Source of the DNA: an uncultured Actinomycetes bacterium
GTDB taxonomy: Bacteria; Actinomycetota; Geothermincolia; Fen-727; JACVIW01
Length of the DNA stretch: 64,000 nucleotides
Direction of reading: 5' to 3'
Assembly: GCA_937127245.1 (NCBI GenBank)
Contig: CAKZLU010000024.1
Location: 1-64,000 of the forward strand
The notes below the pieces were generated by a model, which had not been told where the DNA came from, made no database searches, and worked only from the letters and a program-made list of their open reading frames with translations. How positions within the stretch are numbered: position 1 is the first letter of the stretch; every line of letters begins with the position of its first letter. Position numbers and translations under genes: made by a program. Of this stretch, positions 1 through 8,539 are shown in pieces.

Positions 1-1
1 T

Positions 2-235
2 CTGGGTACTCTTCTCAAAGAGGGAGAGCTAACCGTCACGGTTGATTTGCGAGTCAACTTCATATCGAACATCAGGGGTGGAAAGCTCATCGGGCAGGGA
101 AGGGTGATTCATAAGGGAAAGCTAACTGGCGTGACGGAGGCTCAGGTGAGAACTGAGAATGGGGAAATAGTTGCGGTGGGAATGTCAACACACCTTATTG
201 TGAGCAGGGGAGACTTACGAACGTCTGATACGTGA
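2..235 (+). CDS. PaaI-type hotdog-fold thioesterase, C-terminal part
   Basis: Only the last 77 codons are in the window; the reading frame is open from the left edge to a TGA stop. The visible part runs from an alternation of hydrophobic and polar residues (TVTVDLRVNFI) through a GGKLIGQGRVIHKGK turn and ends in a beta strand (GEIVAVGMSTHLI). That is the pattern of the last strands of PaaI/acyl-CoA thioesterase hotdog domains, which hydrolyse acyl-CoA or aryl-CoA thioesters. The catalytic residue of this fold lies upstream of the window, so activity cannot be judged. It fits the other acyl-CoA genes here. The family assignment is fairly sure, the substrate unknown. Confidence 0.7.
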   Translation: MGTLLKEGELTVTVDLRVNFISNIRGGKLIGQGRVIHKGKLTGVTEAQVRTENGEIVAVGMSTHLIVSRGDLRTSDT

Positions 236-492
236 TTGAAGAATTCTCTAAGCGTAGAGCTCGCTAAAGGTAAAAAAGCTTCATGGAAGAATCTATTTTG
301 ATAGAAATATCTTCTTCGCTTGCTGCTAAATTTGGTTTTTAGTGATGTAATCAGATCGAAAAGAGTAGACGGATTGCCGTTTTTTGAGTTTCTGGTGAGG
401 GAATTTCGGAAATTGAAACGTTCAAGGTTTAGGGTGTTGCGTGGTGAAAACGCTTTTTTCTAAAGCAAGTGCTTTTAAAGGCAGGTTTATTG

Positions 493-1554
493 ATGATGAA
501 TAGTCTAAAGCCATGCAAAATTTGCGGTGTTCCGAAAAAAATAGGAAGGGACCATGTGTGGAATAGCGATGGGACGATGACCCAGAGGAGGGACCGCAAT
601 CACCGTATGCTTTTTATGGACTCTGACGCCATTGAGGGTCTGTTTGCCAACATAGAAAAGCTTATTGGGATGCCCATTGACAAAATGATCATAGAAAGTA
701 AGAAAAGGGCAACAAAGGATTACATATCGAAGCTTCTTAGAGGTTCGAAAGGCTTTTTAGCGCGTCTTGTTGGCATTGAACGGGTGGTTCGCAAGGTCAT
801 GGAGCAGGGAAGAGTGATGGGCTACGGGGACATAAATGTCAGGATCTTTAACTGGAAAGACAGTTACGTGGAATGCGAAATAACGAATCCATATTCAATA
901 AGACTTTTCTCTGGGGATTTGAAGGGCGCAACCGAGGCAATAAGGAAAGTAACAGGTACCGTGACTTACGAGGAAGTAGAACCCGGGCGTTTTGTTATCT
1001 ATAACTATGTGGCTCCCTTCGCACCTGAACTCGAGGAAAGACTTCTGCCGCATCCTATGAAAAGAAAACCGGGGGATATAAAGCATGAGTTATGCAAGGC
1101 TTGTGACGTTCCAAAAGACCTGGCGGAGTTTGGGTGGGACATTGAAAAGGGAATCATTAGGCATCAGGAGACGGGAACGCGAATGGCGATCTTCGGACCG
1201 GTCGGTATCCAGGTGATATTTGACGAGCTCGAAAATGAACTGGGGGAGAATATACCGGACACGATAGTCAAAGCCCAGCAGATGTACACAGTCTCTGGCG
1301 TAAACATGTGCTGGAGGGGTTCGAGCCGGGAGGAACTGCGCAGATGGCTTGCCGTTCAGGGACTGGGAAATCTTGTTTCGCTTGAAAGGACTTCAAAAGG
1401 CTTTTCCGCCAGAATTGAGAACCCCGCGGTTCCGGCGGTCATCGTCGGTTCAGCGGCCGGTTTCTATGAGGCATTCACGGGAAAGAGCGTTAGTGCCGAT
1501 TGGAAATTAAGCGAAGACGGAGACCTCGATTTTGAGGTGGTGACGGTCGACTGA
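493..1554 (+). CDS. Uncharacterised protein with two CxxC-headed repeats
   Basis: No named family is recognised with certainty. The protein has about 353 residues and looks internally duplicated. One half begins with CKICGVPKK (Cys8, Cys11) and the other with CKACDVPKD (Cys201, Cys204). Each CxxCxVP is followed by a stretch about 40 residues long with a G-T-R/M-like strand and a helix rich in I, E and L. The CxxC pairs suggest small metal sites, and the layout loosely recalls V4R-like (4-vinyl reductase) small-molecule binding proteins, but that is a guess. ATG 493 is chosen because AAGG-CAGG lies about 8 bases upstream; an alternative GTG at 469 adds eight residues. It has no signal peptide or membrane segment, so it is probably cytoplasmic. 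Confidence 0.75.
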   Translation: MMNSLKPCKICGVPKKIGRDHVWNSDGTMTQRRDRNHRMLFMDSDAIEGLFANIEKLIGMPIDKMIIESKKRATKDYISKLLRGSKGFLARLVGIERVVRKVMEQGRVMGYGDINVRIFNWKDSYVECEITNPYSIRLFSGDLKGATEAIRKVTGTVTYEEVEPGRFVIYNYVAPFAPELEERLLPHPMKRKPGDIKHELCKACDVPKDLAEFGWDIEKGIIRHQETGTRMAIFGPVGIQVIFDELENELGENIPDTIVKAQQMYTVSGVNMCWRGSSREELRRWLAVQGLGNLVSLERTSKGFSARIENPAVPAVIVGSAAGFYEAFTGKSVSADWKLSEDGDLDFEVVTVD

Positions 1555-1645
1555 CGCTTCTTTGGTTTTCCCGAAGGGGAACGGGAATCACAATTTCTCG
1601 TACTTCTCTTGCCCGTAATGTCCGTGATAATGAGCAGGCTCAACG

Positions 1646-2674
1646 TTATCTGTGTTTCTCCAACGCGTTGTTATCCTTCAGGAAAATCTCATGGCCTTTT
1701 CTGAAGTGCTCTTCCGGGAACCCCGACTCCCTTTTTGCCATATAGTCCTGATCAAACACATTCCTCATAAATTGGATTTTAAGAGCTTTTTTCAGACCGA
1801 GCGTTCCGCTCCACAGTATCGGTAGCGGAGGGTTCGGAAAGTCCGTGCCGTGTATCACTCTCTCCTTCGCAAGGTCCGAACTCAGAATCCATTTTCTGTA
1901 TGTGAAGCGCTCGGGAGCGGTAAACGCCGCGGTATCCCCATAAAGATTGTCGTATTTTTCGCATAGCCGTAAAAAATTCGGGAAATATTCTATAGGGTGA
2001 TACCACCCGCTTGTTCCTGAGTGCGCAGCTATAACAGTTAGTCCTACTTCGAGGGGAAGGCTAAGCCGCTTTGGGTCGCCCAAAGACTGATCGGTGACCA
2101 TAAGTGAATGCTCATAACCTGTGTGGCTGAGCAGCACGAGCCCACGCTCGAGCATTCTTTCGTAAAAAGGTAAATAGCGCTCGTTTGATGGCTCTATGTT
2201 TTGCGAGGAGGGTATCCACTTCACGCATACGGCGCCTTTCTCGGCGCATCTTTCTATCTCCTCAAGCGCATCCTTTCTGTTTGGATGTATGCTAGCCCCA
2301 AAAAGAAATACGTCAGGATATCGTCTCACCACCTCGGCGGTCCAATCGTTGGAGACCACGGATTCAGTGCGGGCATCGAATATGCCGTTCTTGTCGTATA
2401 TGCCATCGTTTGCGAGCAGCACCGCGCGGTCGCAGTACTTGGACTTCCGCACCATGTTGGCAAGCATCTCGGCATAAGCATCATCAAACTGCGCGAAGCT
2501 CATTTTGCCGTGGAGACCATAAAATAACCTGCCGGCAGTATAGAGGAAATTGTTGCGGTCCGCCCCTCTGTAAAAACTCCCGTGGTTTTTCCTGTCAACA
2601 GCCACGAGGTGCACATGGCAGTCAATTCTCAGCCGGTTATCTTGAGCGGTCTTTCTGTCAATCTCTCCGTCCAT
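1646..2674 (-). CDS. Amidohydrolase family protein (amidohydrolase-2 type TIM barrel)
   Basis: The product is a metal-dependent hydrolase or decarboxylase of the amidohydrolase-2 family. From ATG 2674 (AGGG upstream) it has 342 residues. The N-terminal metal motif HVH is at residues 20-22. A lysine strand (CVKWIPSS), two histidine strands (LLSHTGYE and VIAAHSG) and the closing aspartate strand (VIHGTDFPNPP) follow in the order expected for the barrel. A longer reading from TTG 2743 is possible but lacks a good ribosome binding site. It is transcribed alone, divergently from the SEC-C gene and convergent with the CxxC protein. Substrate is unknown; this family includes decarboxylases and lactonases. 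Family is confident, function is not. Confidence 0.8.
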   Translation of the reverse strand: MDGEIDRKTAQDNRLRIDCHVHLVAVDRKNHGSFYRGADRNNFLYTAGRLFYGLHGKMSFAQFDDAYAEMLANMVRKSKYCDRAVLLANDGIYDKNGIFDARTESVVSNDWTAEVVRRYPDVFLFGASIHPNRKDALEEIERCAEKGAVCVKWIPSSQNIEPSNERYLPFYERMLERGLVLLSHTGYEHSLMVTDQSLGDPKRLSLPLEVGLTVIAAHSGTSGWYHPIEYFPNFLRLCEKYDNLYGDTAAFTAPERFTYRKWILSSDLAKERVIHGTDFPNPPLPILWSGTLGLKKALKIQFMRNVFDQDYMAKRESGFPEEHFRKGHEIFLKDNNALEKHR

Positions 2675-3231
2675 CGAAAGCCCTGTCAAAGGGAAAGAGC
2701 ATCGCGTAAGCCCGTTTTTATCATACATCAGAACAAAAATCAAGTTAGATTGGTTATAAAGACTTACACATTGGTGCTGACCCGGTTAGCGCCAATGCAT
2801 ATTCCTATCGGAAAGCATAGCACACAGGACAAGTTATGGCTCCTTCAAAACCAGGCATGCGCCCAATAAGACAAGTGGGGAAACTCCGCTTCTAAAAAAT
2901 CGCTAACTCGCTTCCCTTTTGCAAAGGGCGCAGATCCTGTTGGAGGTAGAGGCGGGGAGCCGGAGGATACGGCAAATTCCGTGGAGCGAACTCGATCGGA
3001 AGTCCAGGATTCGATGGAGTGGAAATGGGGAAACCCGAGGCACAGCAAATTTTAGGCTGGGTAATCGGTTAATATTCCGTTTATATAAGAAGTAGGGTGG
3101 AAATGGGAATCTCGATGCTACGGCAAATTTCCGGTGCTGTTGATTGACAGCAAAACCGTTTGGTTCTAACGTAAGATTTGAAATCCGTTTCGGGTCTGGG
3201 TAATCTGACTGATTTAAGATAAGGGATTGAT
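2675..3231. other. Divergent intergenic region, no gene seen
   Basis: About 560 bases separate two divergent genes. No convincing reading frame is seen. The short phrase TACGGCAAATTYCGG recurs near 2970 and 3120, and GGAAATGGG also recurs, so part of it may be an old local duplication. Promoters for both neighbours should lie here, but no strong -35/-10 pair was picked out. Confidence 0.5.
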
Positions 3232-6063
3232 TTGGATAGAAGAAATGACGAGTCGCACTTAAGACGGCTCATTGAACAGTATGTGAGTGGAGCCCTGTCG
3301 CTTGAGGATGTCCTTAAAGCAATTAGCTGCTCAAGTTTTGAGCCTGCGGGTCCCTCTATGCTCCTTTCCGTCTTGACGATGGAGGAGTGCTTTGCCGGAC
3401 GAATCTCTTATGATAAGGCACTGCGAATTGTTGAAGCGCAGGCGGAACGTAATCCAGCGCTTCCTTCGGCGTTCCTGGTTTGCGGGTTCATTCACGACAA
3501 CCTCGGCTCTTTTATGAATGCGTGTGGTTGCATTGCTCTTGCGCTCGAAAAAGAGCGTCTTTTCTTCCGCGAGGATGCAATCCTTTCGATGCTCACGGAC
3601 CACGAGCACTTTGAAAGATACCTGACCCGGATTGAGGCTGATCCGCTCATGCGAACTGCCTATCCCTACGTTGGGGAAGCGGACCCGTTTCTGGTGAAAC
3701 ACTTTCTCCTAAACGATATTTGCTCTTACGAGAAAGGTTTTACCGAACCACAAGAACTGCATCTGCTGCTCAACTCCTGCGGGGATGTGGAAAGTATCAT
3801 CTCCAATTTCTTTTCCGACGTTTTGAGACTGCCCCAGGTTCCACCACTTACGGTAATTTCGTTAATGAGGCTCTTGGGTCACGTGAAGCCCGCGTCGGCC
3901 ATAGAGCCGCTCATTGAGTCACTGTCGAGCACTTGGCCTGAATGCGTGAACGAAGCGGTACTCACCCTCGCCAAGATAGGCTCCCGTTATCCGGCGGCTG
4001 TATCCAATAGGATGAGGTCGATAATCAGAAACAAACAGATGTTTGATGAGCACCTCCCGGCCATAGAGGTGCTCGGCTATCTTTGGAAGTATGAGAAAAA
4101 CCTCGAGTTTCTTATCGCGCAATTGGAAAGATTAAATCCCGCCGAGCCCCATTTTGAGTATAAATTCTGCTCAATAGCTGTTCCTCTCCTCGAGACAGGG
4201 GACAGAAGGGCTATTGATTCCATTCGCAGCAATCTGTGGAAACACGGTAAGCACTTCGACGATAAGATCAGAGGCGAGCTTGAGCATACGATAAGAATCA
4301 GCGTCGATCTTCCCCAAGAAGACAGGCTCGAAAAGATATTGAGCGAGAACATTTACGAAATTTGCTGCGAGGAGATGGATCCAGACGCAGAGGAATTCCG
4401 GATAACAAATACCTTCATACGTGAGATAATGCTTGCCGATGAAGAGGAGATTGAGCTTGATAACATAGGGTTCTTAAAGCTTTTCATATCGACAGACCCG
4501 GATAAGCCTTGCTTCTGCAGGAGCGGGAGCGCCGCTAAAGATTGCTGCCTCGACGAGTTTTTGCTTCTGTTCCGGGATATCATGTCCGAATACAGGCTGA
4601 ATGCCTACGATGCTTATCAGGAGAGAGTTCAAAAATTTTTCGAAAGCATTGAGGAATTTCTTTTCAATAGCTGGATGAGGGAAGAAGTGATTGTGGCCAT
4701 TCATGAGTTCTGGGAGCCTGTCATCCGGTCCGGCATGCTTGATTCGGCGCTACATTCGCTCGAGTATCCTTACGCAGACATGCTCTTTGACTGGCTCATT
4801 TTTGGGAAGCGCTTTGCGCCGGATGGCAGAAGGGCTGTGGAGATTTTTGAAAATTCCTGTGATGTTGACATAAAACCGGGAGTTCAAAGGATTATGCGCT
4901 CGTTTTCGAGCACCCACAAATTCTCTTGTTTCGAGGTTCAAAAGATAAAGCCACCTCTTCGAGTTGAACTGAAAGATTTATTCGGGGGTGAAATCTTTGA
5001 GGTGAAAGACCCGTGGATGGCGGAGTCTCTCGTATTGTGGGACGTTGTCTTCACGAGCGTCGCATTCACCGGAAAAGAGTGGCTAAGCCTTCCTCGATAT
5101 GTTTATGTCCCAAGGTCTCAACTTTACCGTGTCGAAAAGTATGTGCGCCGAAAGATGAGGGAATCGCACTCCTGTTCAGGAACCGTGGATCAAGGCGTTT
5201 TCCTCGAAGGGAACGCTCACAGAATTATCCATTACATCTTCCAGCTTTGCGCTAAGTGCCCGGAGACCACTCTTGTTACTGCCGAGGGAGAGGAAATCGC
5301 GGGATGCTCGGCTGTTTATGAGATTGTGGACCGCGAGGGTCTCGTTTCGGTTTTAGAATCCCACCCGATGATGGAAAAGGTAAATTCCGCCCGTCGGCCA
5401 GGCAGTCAGGATGTTTACGCTTGGTTTAGTGGAGAAGAAACAGAAAATATCAAAGGTGATTTAACCGGCTTGGGTGGGCAACTCAACGGCGTGAAGCACT
5501 CCGTGGTTGATGAATGGTCGGTCAGGAGTGTGGAGCTCGAGGCTGTGGACTCAAATGGCACGGCAAGAAAGCTGTTCGGAATTGTAAAGTTGAAAAACGA
5601 CAGGCTGAGCTTCGAAACCGCCTCAATAGGGGATTTAGAAAAAGGAAAAATTATTTTAAGCAAGCTCTGTAAAGACCTCATTTCGCACAGGGTTGACGCA
5701 ATTGAGGACCAAAGCTCTTTCCTGAGCAAAACGAGGGGCGGCAAGCGTGTTACGGGCGGGAGAACCTCCTCTGAAATACATGCCGGAGATTTACTGAATC
5801 AGAACGTGAGAATAAGACCGGTTTCCGTTTACGATGAGGAGTTCTTCTCGAGGTGGCTGGAAGAGCCATACGCAAGGCTCGGTGGGAAGACCCCGAGGCA
5901 GGCATCTCAAACAAAGTCGGGCAGAGCTAAAGTGGCTCGAATACTGAAAGATTTCGAAAACGCGATTGAAAAAGATGGAAGAAGAGGCAGGAAATCTTTT
6001 CGACTCGACTTTTTAAGAAAAAAGCTCGGCATCTCGCTGAGCAAAGATATTCTGGACAGCTGA
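3232..6063 (+). CDS. Large HEAT-repeat-like protein with SEC-C zinc motif
   Basis: This is a 943-residue protein of unknown role. Residues about 200-330 contain helical repeats of HEAT type (for example a PASAIEPLIESL segment followed by VLTLAKIG). A SEC-C zinc-binding motif, CxC(x8)CC, is formed by Cys427, Cys429, Cys438 and Cys439; the motif is named from the SecA C-terminus and occurs in many uncharacterised proteins. Near residue 875 the sequence WLEEPYARLGGKTPRQA resembles the toxin-binding (DUF2384-like) segment often found at the end of SEC-C proteins. The TTG start at 3232 follows AAGGG at proper spacing. There is no signal peptide. It stands alone. A scaffold or metal-dependent regulatory role is an inference from the architecture only. 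Confidence 0.8.
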   Translation: MDRRNDESHLRRLIEQYVSGALSLEDVLKAISCSSFEPAGPSMLLSVLTMEECFAGRISYDKALRIVEAQAERNPALPSAFLVCGFIHDNLGSFMNACGCIALALEKERLFFREDAILSMLTDHEHFERYLTRIEADPLMRTAYPYVGEADPFLVKHFLLNDICSYEKGFTEPQELHLLLNSCGDVESIISNFFSDVLRLPQVPPLTVISLMRLLGHVKPASAIEPLIESLSSTWPECVNEAVLTLAKIGSRYPAAVSNRMRSIIRNKQMFDEHLPAIEVLGYLWKYEKNLEFLIAQLERLNPAEPHFEYKFCSIAVPLLETGDRRAIDSIRSNLWKHGKHFDDKIRGELEHTIRISVDLPQEDRLEKILSENIYEICCEEMDPDAEEFRITNTFIREIMLADEEEIELDNIGFLKLFISTDPDKPCFCRSGSAAKDCCLDEFLLLFRDIMSEYRLNAYDAYQERVQKFFESIEEFLFNSWMREEVIVAIHEFWEPVIRSGMLDSALHSLEYPYADMLFDWLIFGKRFAPDGRRAVEIFENSCDVDIKPGVQRIMRSFSSTHKFSCFEVQKIKPPLRVELKDLFGGEIFEVKDPWMAESLVLWDVVFTSVAFTGKEWLSLPRYVYVPRSQLYRVEKYVRRKMRESHSCSGTVDQGVFLEGNAHRIIHYIFQLCAKCPETTLVTAEGEEIAGCSAVYEIVDREGLVSVLESHPMMEKVNSARRPGSQDVYAWFSGEETENIKGDLTGLGGQLNGVKHSVVDEWSVRSVELEAVDSNGTARKLFGIVKLKNDRLSFETASIGDLEKGKIILSKLCKDLISHRVDAIEDQSSFLSKTRGGKRVTGGRTSSEIHAGDLLNQNVRIRPVSVYDEEFFSRWLEEPYARLGGKTPRQASQTKSGRAKVARILKDFENAIEKDGRRGRKSFRLDFLRKKLGISLSKDILDS

Positions 6064-6511
6064 CTTGCTGTTCATTAGATAGAAGACCCAGGACGCTACC
6101 CTATCGCTTACTTGATTCTGCGCGAGCGCTTTCGTTTTTAGCGCTTTGGTATTCCTTTCAAAGAAGAATCAATTCCGAAAGTCCATTCTTTGGTCTTGAT
6201 TTCCCCGCTCGTTTTCGACCGCATGGTCATGGTGGTCGGAAAACAATCGGAGGCGATCCGGTTTTTTGCTGATTTCTTTCAAGACCCCTCTTTGAGTATA
6301 AAAGAAAGAATGTTTTACCCTCAGACTCCCGGGGGTGATACAATTTCCTTGCGTCTCGGGGAGATTAGAAAGAGGAGTAAATGGGATGGCGGTCTTGGCG
6401 CTCGGAGGTGTGGAATTGAAAATATCTTTTTGAGGTGTGCGATTTCCTTCTCCGGGCGTGATATCTTTTAGTGCGAGCCGTTGGTTTTTAAGAAAGGAAG
6501 GGAAGTAAAGC
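6064..6511. other. Intergenic region, no gene seen
   Basis: There is no supported gene in these 450 bases. A short inverted repeat (AGCGCT ... AGCGCT near 6124-6146) follows the SEC-C gene but lacks the T-run of a clear terminator. A ribosome binding site (GGAAGGGAAG) precedes the ATG at 6512. Confidence 0.4.
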
Positions 6512-7555
6512 ATGAAGACGAGAATCACGGAACTCTTCGGCATCGAACATCCAATCATCATGTCAGGAATGAGCTGGATCAGCGTGCCTAAAATGGTTGC
6601 TGCTGTTTCCAATGCTGGCGGTCTGGGAATTCTGGCGACGGGCGTCCTGGATGAGAACCAGACGAGGGCGGCCGTTAAGGAAATCAGGGAACTTACAGAT
6701 AAGCCTTTCGGTGCCAATGTTTCCCTCCTTTTCCCGGGCGCTGCAGAGAACGCAAGAGTCCTGTTGGAAGAGAAGGTGCCCGTAATTAATTTCGCCCTCG
6801 GCAAGGGAGACTGGATAGTGCAGGCGGCAAACGAATACGGAGGGAAAGTTGTTGCCACCGTTACCAACATAAGGCACGCGAAGAGAGCTCAGGAATACGG
6901 CTGCCATGCGGTAATCGCAACTGGTAATGAAGCGGCTGCTCACGGTGAGCCACCAACCACTTTTGTGCTCGTTCCTCATCTTGCCTCGCAGCTTAACATA
7001 CCTGTTATAGCCGCTGGTGGTGTCGGCGACGGAAGAGGTCTTGCCGCGGCGCTCGCGCTCGGCGCGGAAGGCGTTGCCATGGGGACAAGGATGATGACCA
7101 CAAAGGAAAGCCCTCTGCATGAAAACTACAAGAAGCTTTCTCTGGAAAAAGATATCTACGACACCCTTTATTCCAAAAGGTTCGATGGGTTGTGGTGTCG
7201 TGTTCTCGATACCGAGGGCGCAAGGAAGGCGATTAGAAGAGGGATGAACCCGATACAGTTGCTGAAGGCTATACCCAACTCCCGCTTCATAGCCAAGCAG
7301 TTGAAACTCCCGTTCATCAAACTTTTCTTCGGGGTACTCGCTTCTGGTTGGGAAAACGCCAAGCAGCTTGCGTATATGGCCAACGCCTTCAAGTTAATAA
7401 GAATTGCCACGGAGGACGGGGATGTAAAGGAAGGCGTTTTGCCAGTCGGGCAGGTTACCGGTCTTCTTCACGATATACCGACGGTTCAAGAGGTGATTGC
7501 GCGCACCGTCAGGGAAGCGGAGGAGATAATCCGGAATCTTAATGCCAAGATCTGA
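6512..7555 (+). CDS. Nitronate monooxygenase / FabK-like FMN protein
   Basis: The product belongs to the 2-nitropropane dioxygenase (NMO)/FabK superfamily: FMN-binding TIM-barrel enzymes that oxidise nitronates or reduce enoyl-ACP. At 347 residues it has the usual length. It opens with a typical IEHPIIMSGM strand (residues 11-20) and SNAGGLGIL. The conserved histidine of the active-site loop is His144 (AAAHGE, where many members have AGGH). The phosphate-binding loop AAGGVGDGRG (167-176) is followed by GTRMMTTKESP (191-201). The C-terminal 100 residues include a helical extension. ATG follows GGAAGGGAAG. With acyl-CoA genes nearby, a fatty-acid-related reductase role is possible, but nitronate oxidation is the safer family label. 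Confidence 0.85.
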   Translation: MKTRITELFGIEHPIIMSGMSWISVPKMVAAVSNAGGLGILATGVLDENQTRAAVKEIRELTDKPFGANVSLLFPGAAENARVLLEEKVPVINFALGKGDWIVQAANEYGGKVVATVTNIRHAKRAQEYGCHAVIATGNEAAAHGEPPTTFVLVPHLASQLNIPVIAAGGVGDGRGLAAALALGAEGVAMGTRMMTTKESPLHENYKKLSLEKDIYDTLYSKRFDGLWCRVLDTEGARKAIRRGMNPIQLLKAIPNSRFIAKQLKLPFIKLFFGVLASGWENAKQLAYMANAFKLIRIATEDGDVKEGVLPVGQVTGLLHDIPTVQEVIARTVREAEEIIRNLNAKI

Positions 7556-7681
7556 AAAACTCAAAGGATTTAACGAGAGCGCCTGGCGATTCCTTCAAAC
7601 GAGAATCAAGGGACTGAGCTGGCAAGTCTCAAAAAGGCTTGCCGCGTTGGGAAAATAGGATGTAATTAAATTTCTATTCAC

Positions 7682-8470
7682 GTGGGTGTGTTTCAAGTGC
7701 TCGGTGCGATTGCCGGAGACATTATCGGATCAGTGTATGAGTGGAATAATGTCAAGACCACTGAGTTCCCTCTGTTTTCTCCGAGCTCTACTTTTACTGA
7801 TGATACCGTTCTGACCGTCGCTGTCGCGGAAGTACTATTAAAAAACGGAGACTACCGCGAGGCTTTCAAGCGCTATTTCAGAAGATATCCCGATGCAGGC
7901 TACGGTTCAATGTTTTACCTGTGGGCGAGTTCCGGTGACGACAAACCCTACAACAGTTTCGGGAACGGCTCCGCCATGCGTGTTTCTCCGGTCGGCTGGG
8001 CTTTCGATAATCTTGAGGATGTTCTAAACGAGGCGATGAGGAGCGCGGTCGTCACCCACAATCATCCGGAAGGCGTAAAGGGCGCCCAGGCGACTGCAGG
8101 GGCGATATTTTTAGCAAGGAATGGAAGCGGCAAGAATGAAATAAAACGCTTCGTTGAGGATACTTTTGGCTATCATCTCGATGAGCCCATAAGCCGGATA
8201 AGAGAACATTATTCTTTTGACGTCACCTGCCAGGGAAGTGTGCCTCAGGCGATAAGAGCGTTTTACGAGTCCGTTGATTTTGAGGACGCCATAAGGAAGG
8301 CAATATCAATCGGCGGTGACAGCGACACCATCGCGTGTGTTACAGGGGGCATCGCTCATGCTTACTTCGGACCTCTCCCGGAAGAAATCAAAGATGAATG
8401 TCTTTTGAGGCTCGACCCGGTTTTAAGGGAGGTGACTTACCAGTTTATGGAAAGGTTTTCCGTCCCTTAA
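7682..8470 (+). CDS. ADP-ribosylglycohydrolase family protein
   Basis: This enzyme removes ADP-ribose from modified proteins or small molecules. The 262-residue product shows the family landmarks. GAIAGDIIGSVYE is at the N-terminus. The first Mg-binding motif FTDDT is at residues 38-42. The second Mg site, GGDSDTIA, begins at residue 211. All metal-ligand positions visible to me are intact, so it should be active. The start is a GTG (7682) without a strong ribosome binding site; the N-terminal motif lies so close to it that no shorter start is likely. It sits 126 bases after the NMO-like gene and is followed closely by a secreted hydrolase. No DraT-like partner is seen in the window, so its target is unknown. 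Confidence 0.88.
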   Translation: MGVFQVLGAIAGDIIGSVYEWNNVKTTEFPLFSPSSTFTDDTVLTVAVAEVLLKNGDYREAFKRYFRRYPDAGYGSMFYLWASSGDDKPYNSFGNGSAMRVSPVGWAFDNLEDVLNEAMRSAVVTHNHPEGVKGAQATAGAIFLARNGSGKNEIKRFVEDTFGYHLDEPISRIREHYSFDVTCQGSVPQAIRAFYESVDFEDAIRKAISIGGDSDTIACVTGGIAHAYFGPLPEEIKDECLLRLDPVLREVTYQFMERFSVP

Positions 8471-8539
8471 GCGGGGATTTTGAAAATCCTATCCCCTCAC
8501 GCGGTTCTTTGCCCGATCAATTCAGGGGGGTCGGATGAG

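Noticed and set aside
6169-6870. Long open frame of 233 codons on the minus strand
   Set aside because: It overlaps the well-supported flavoprotein gene on the plus strand, lacks a ribosome binding site and has no recognisable domain.
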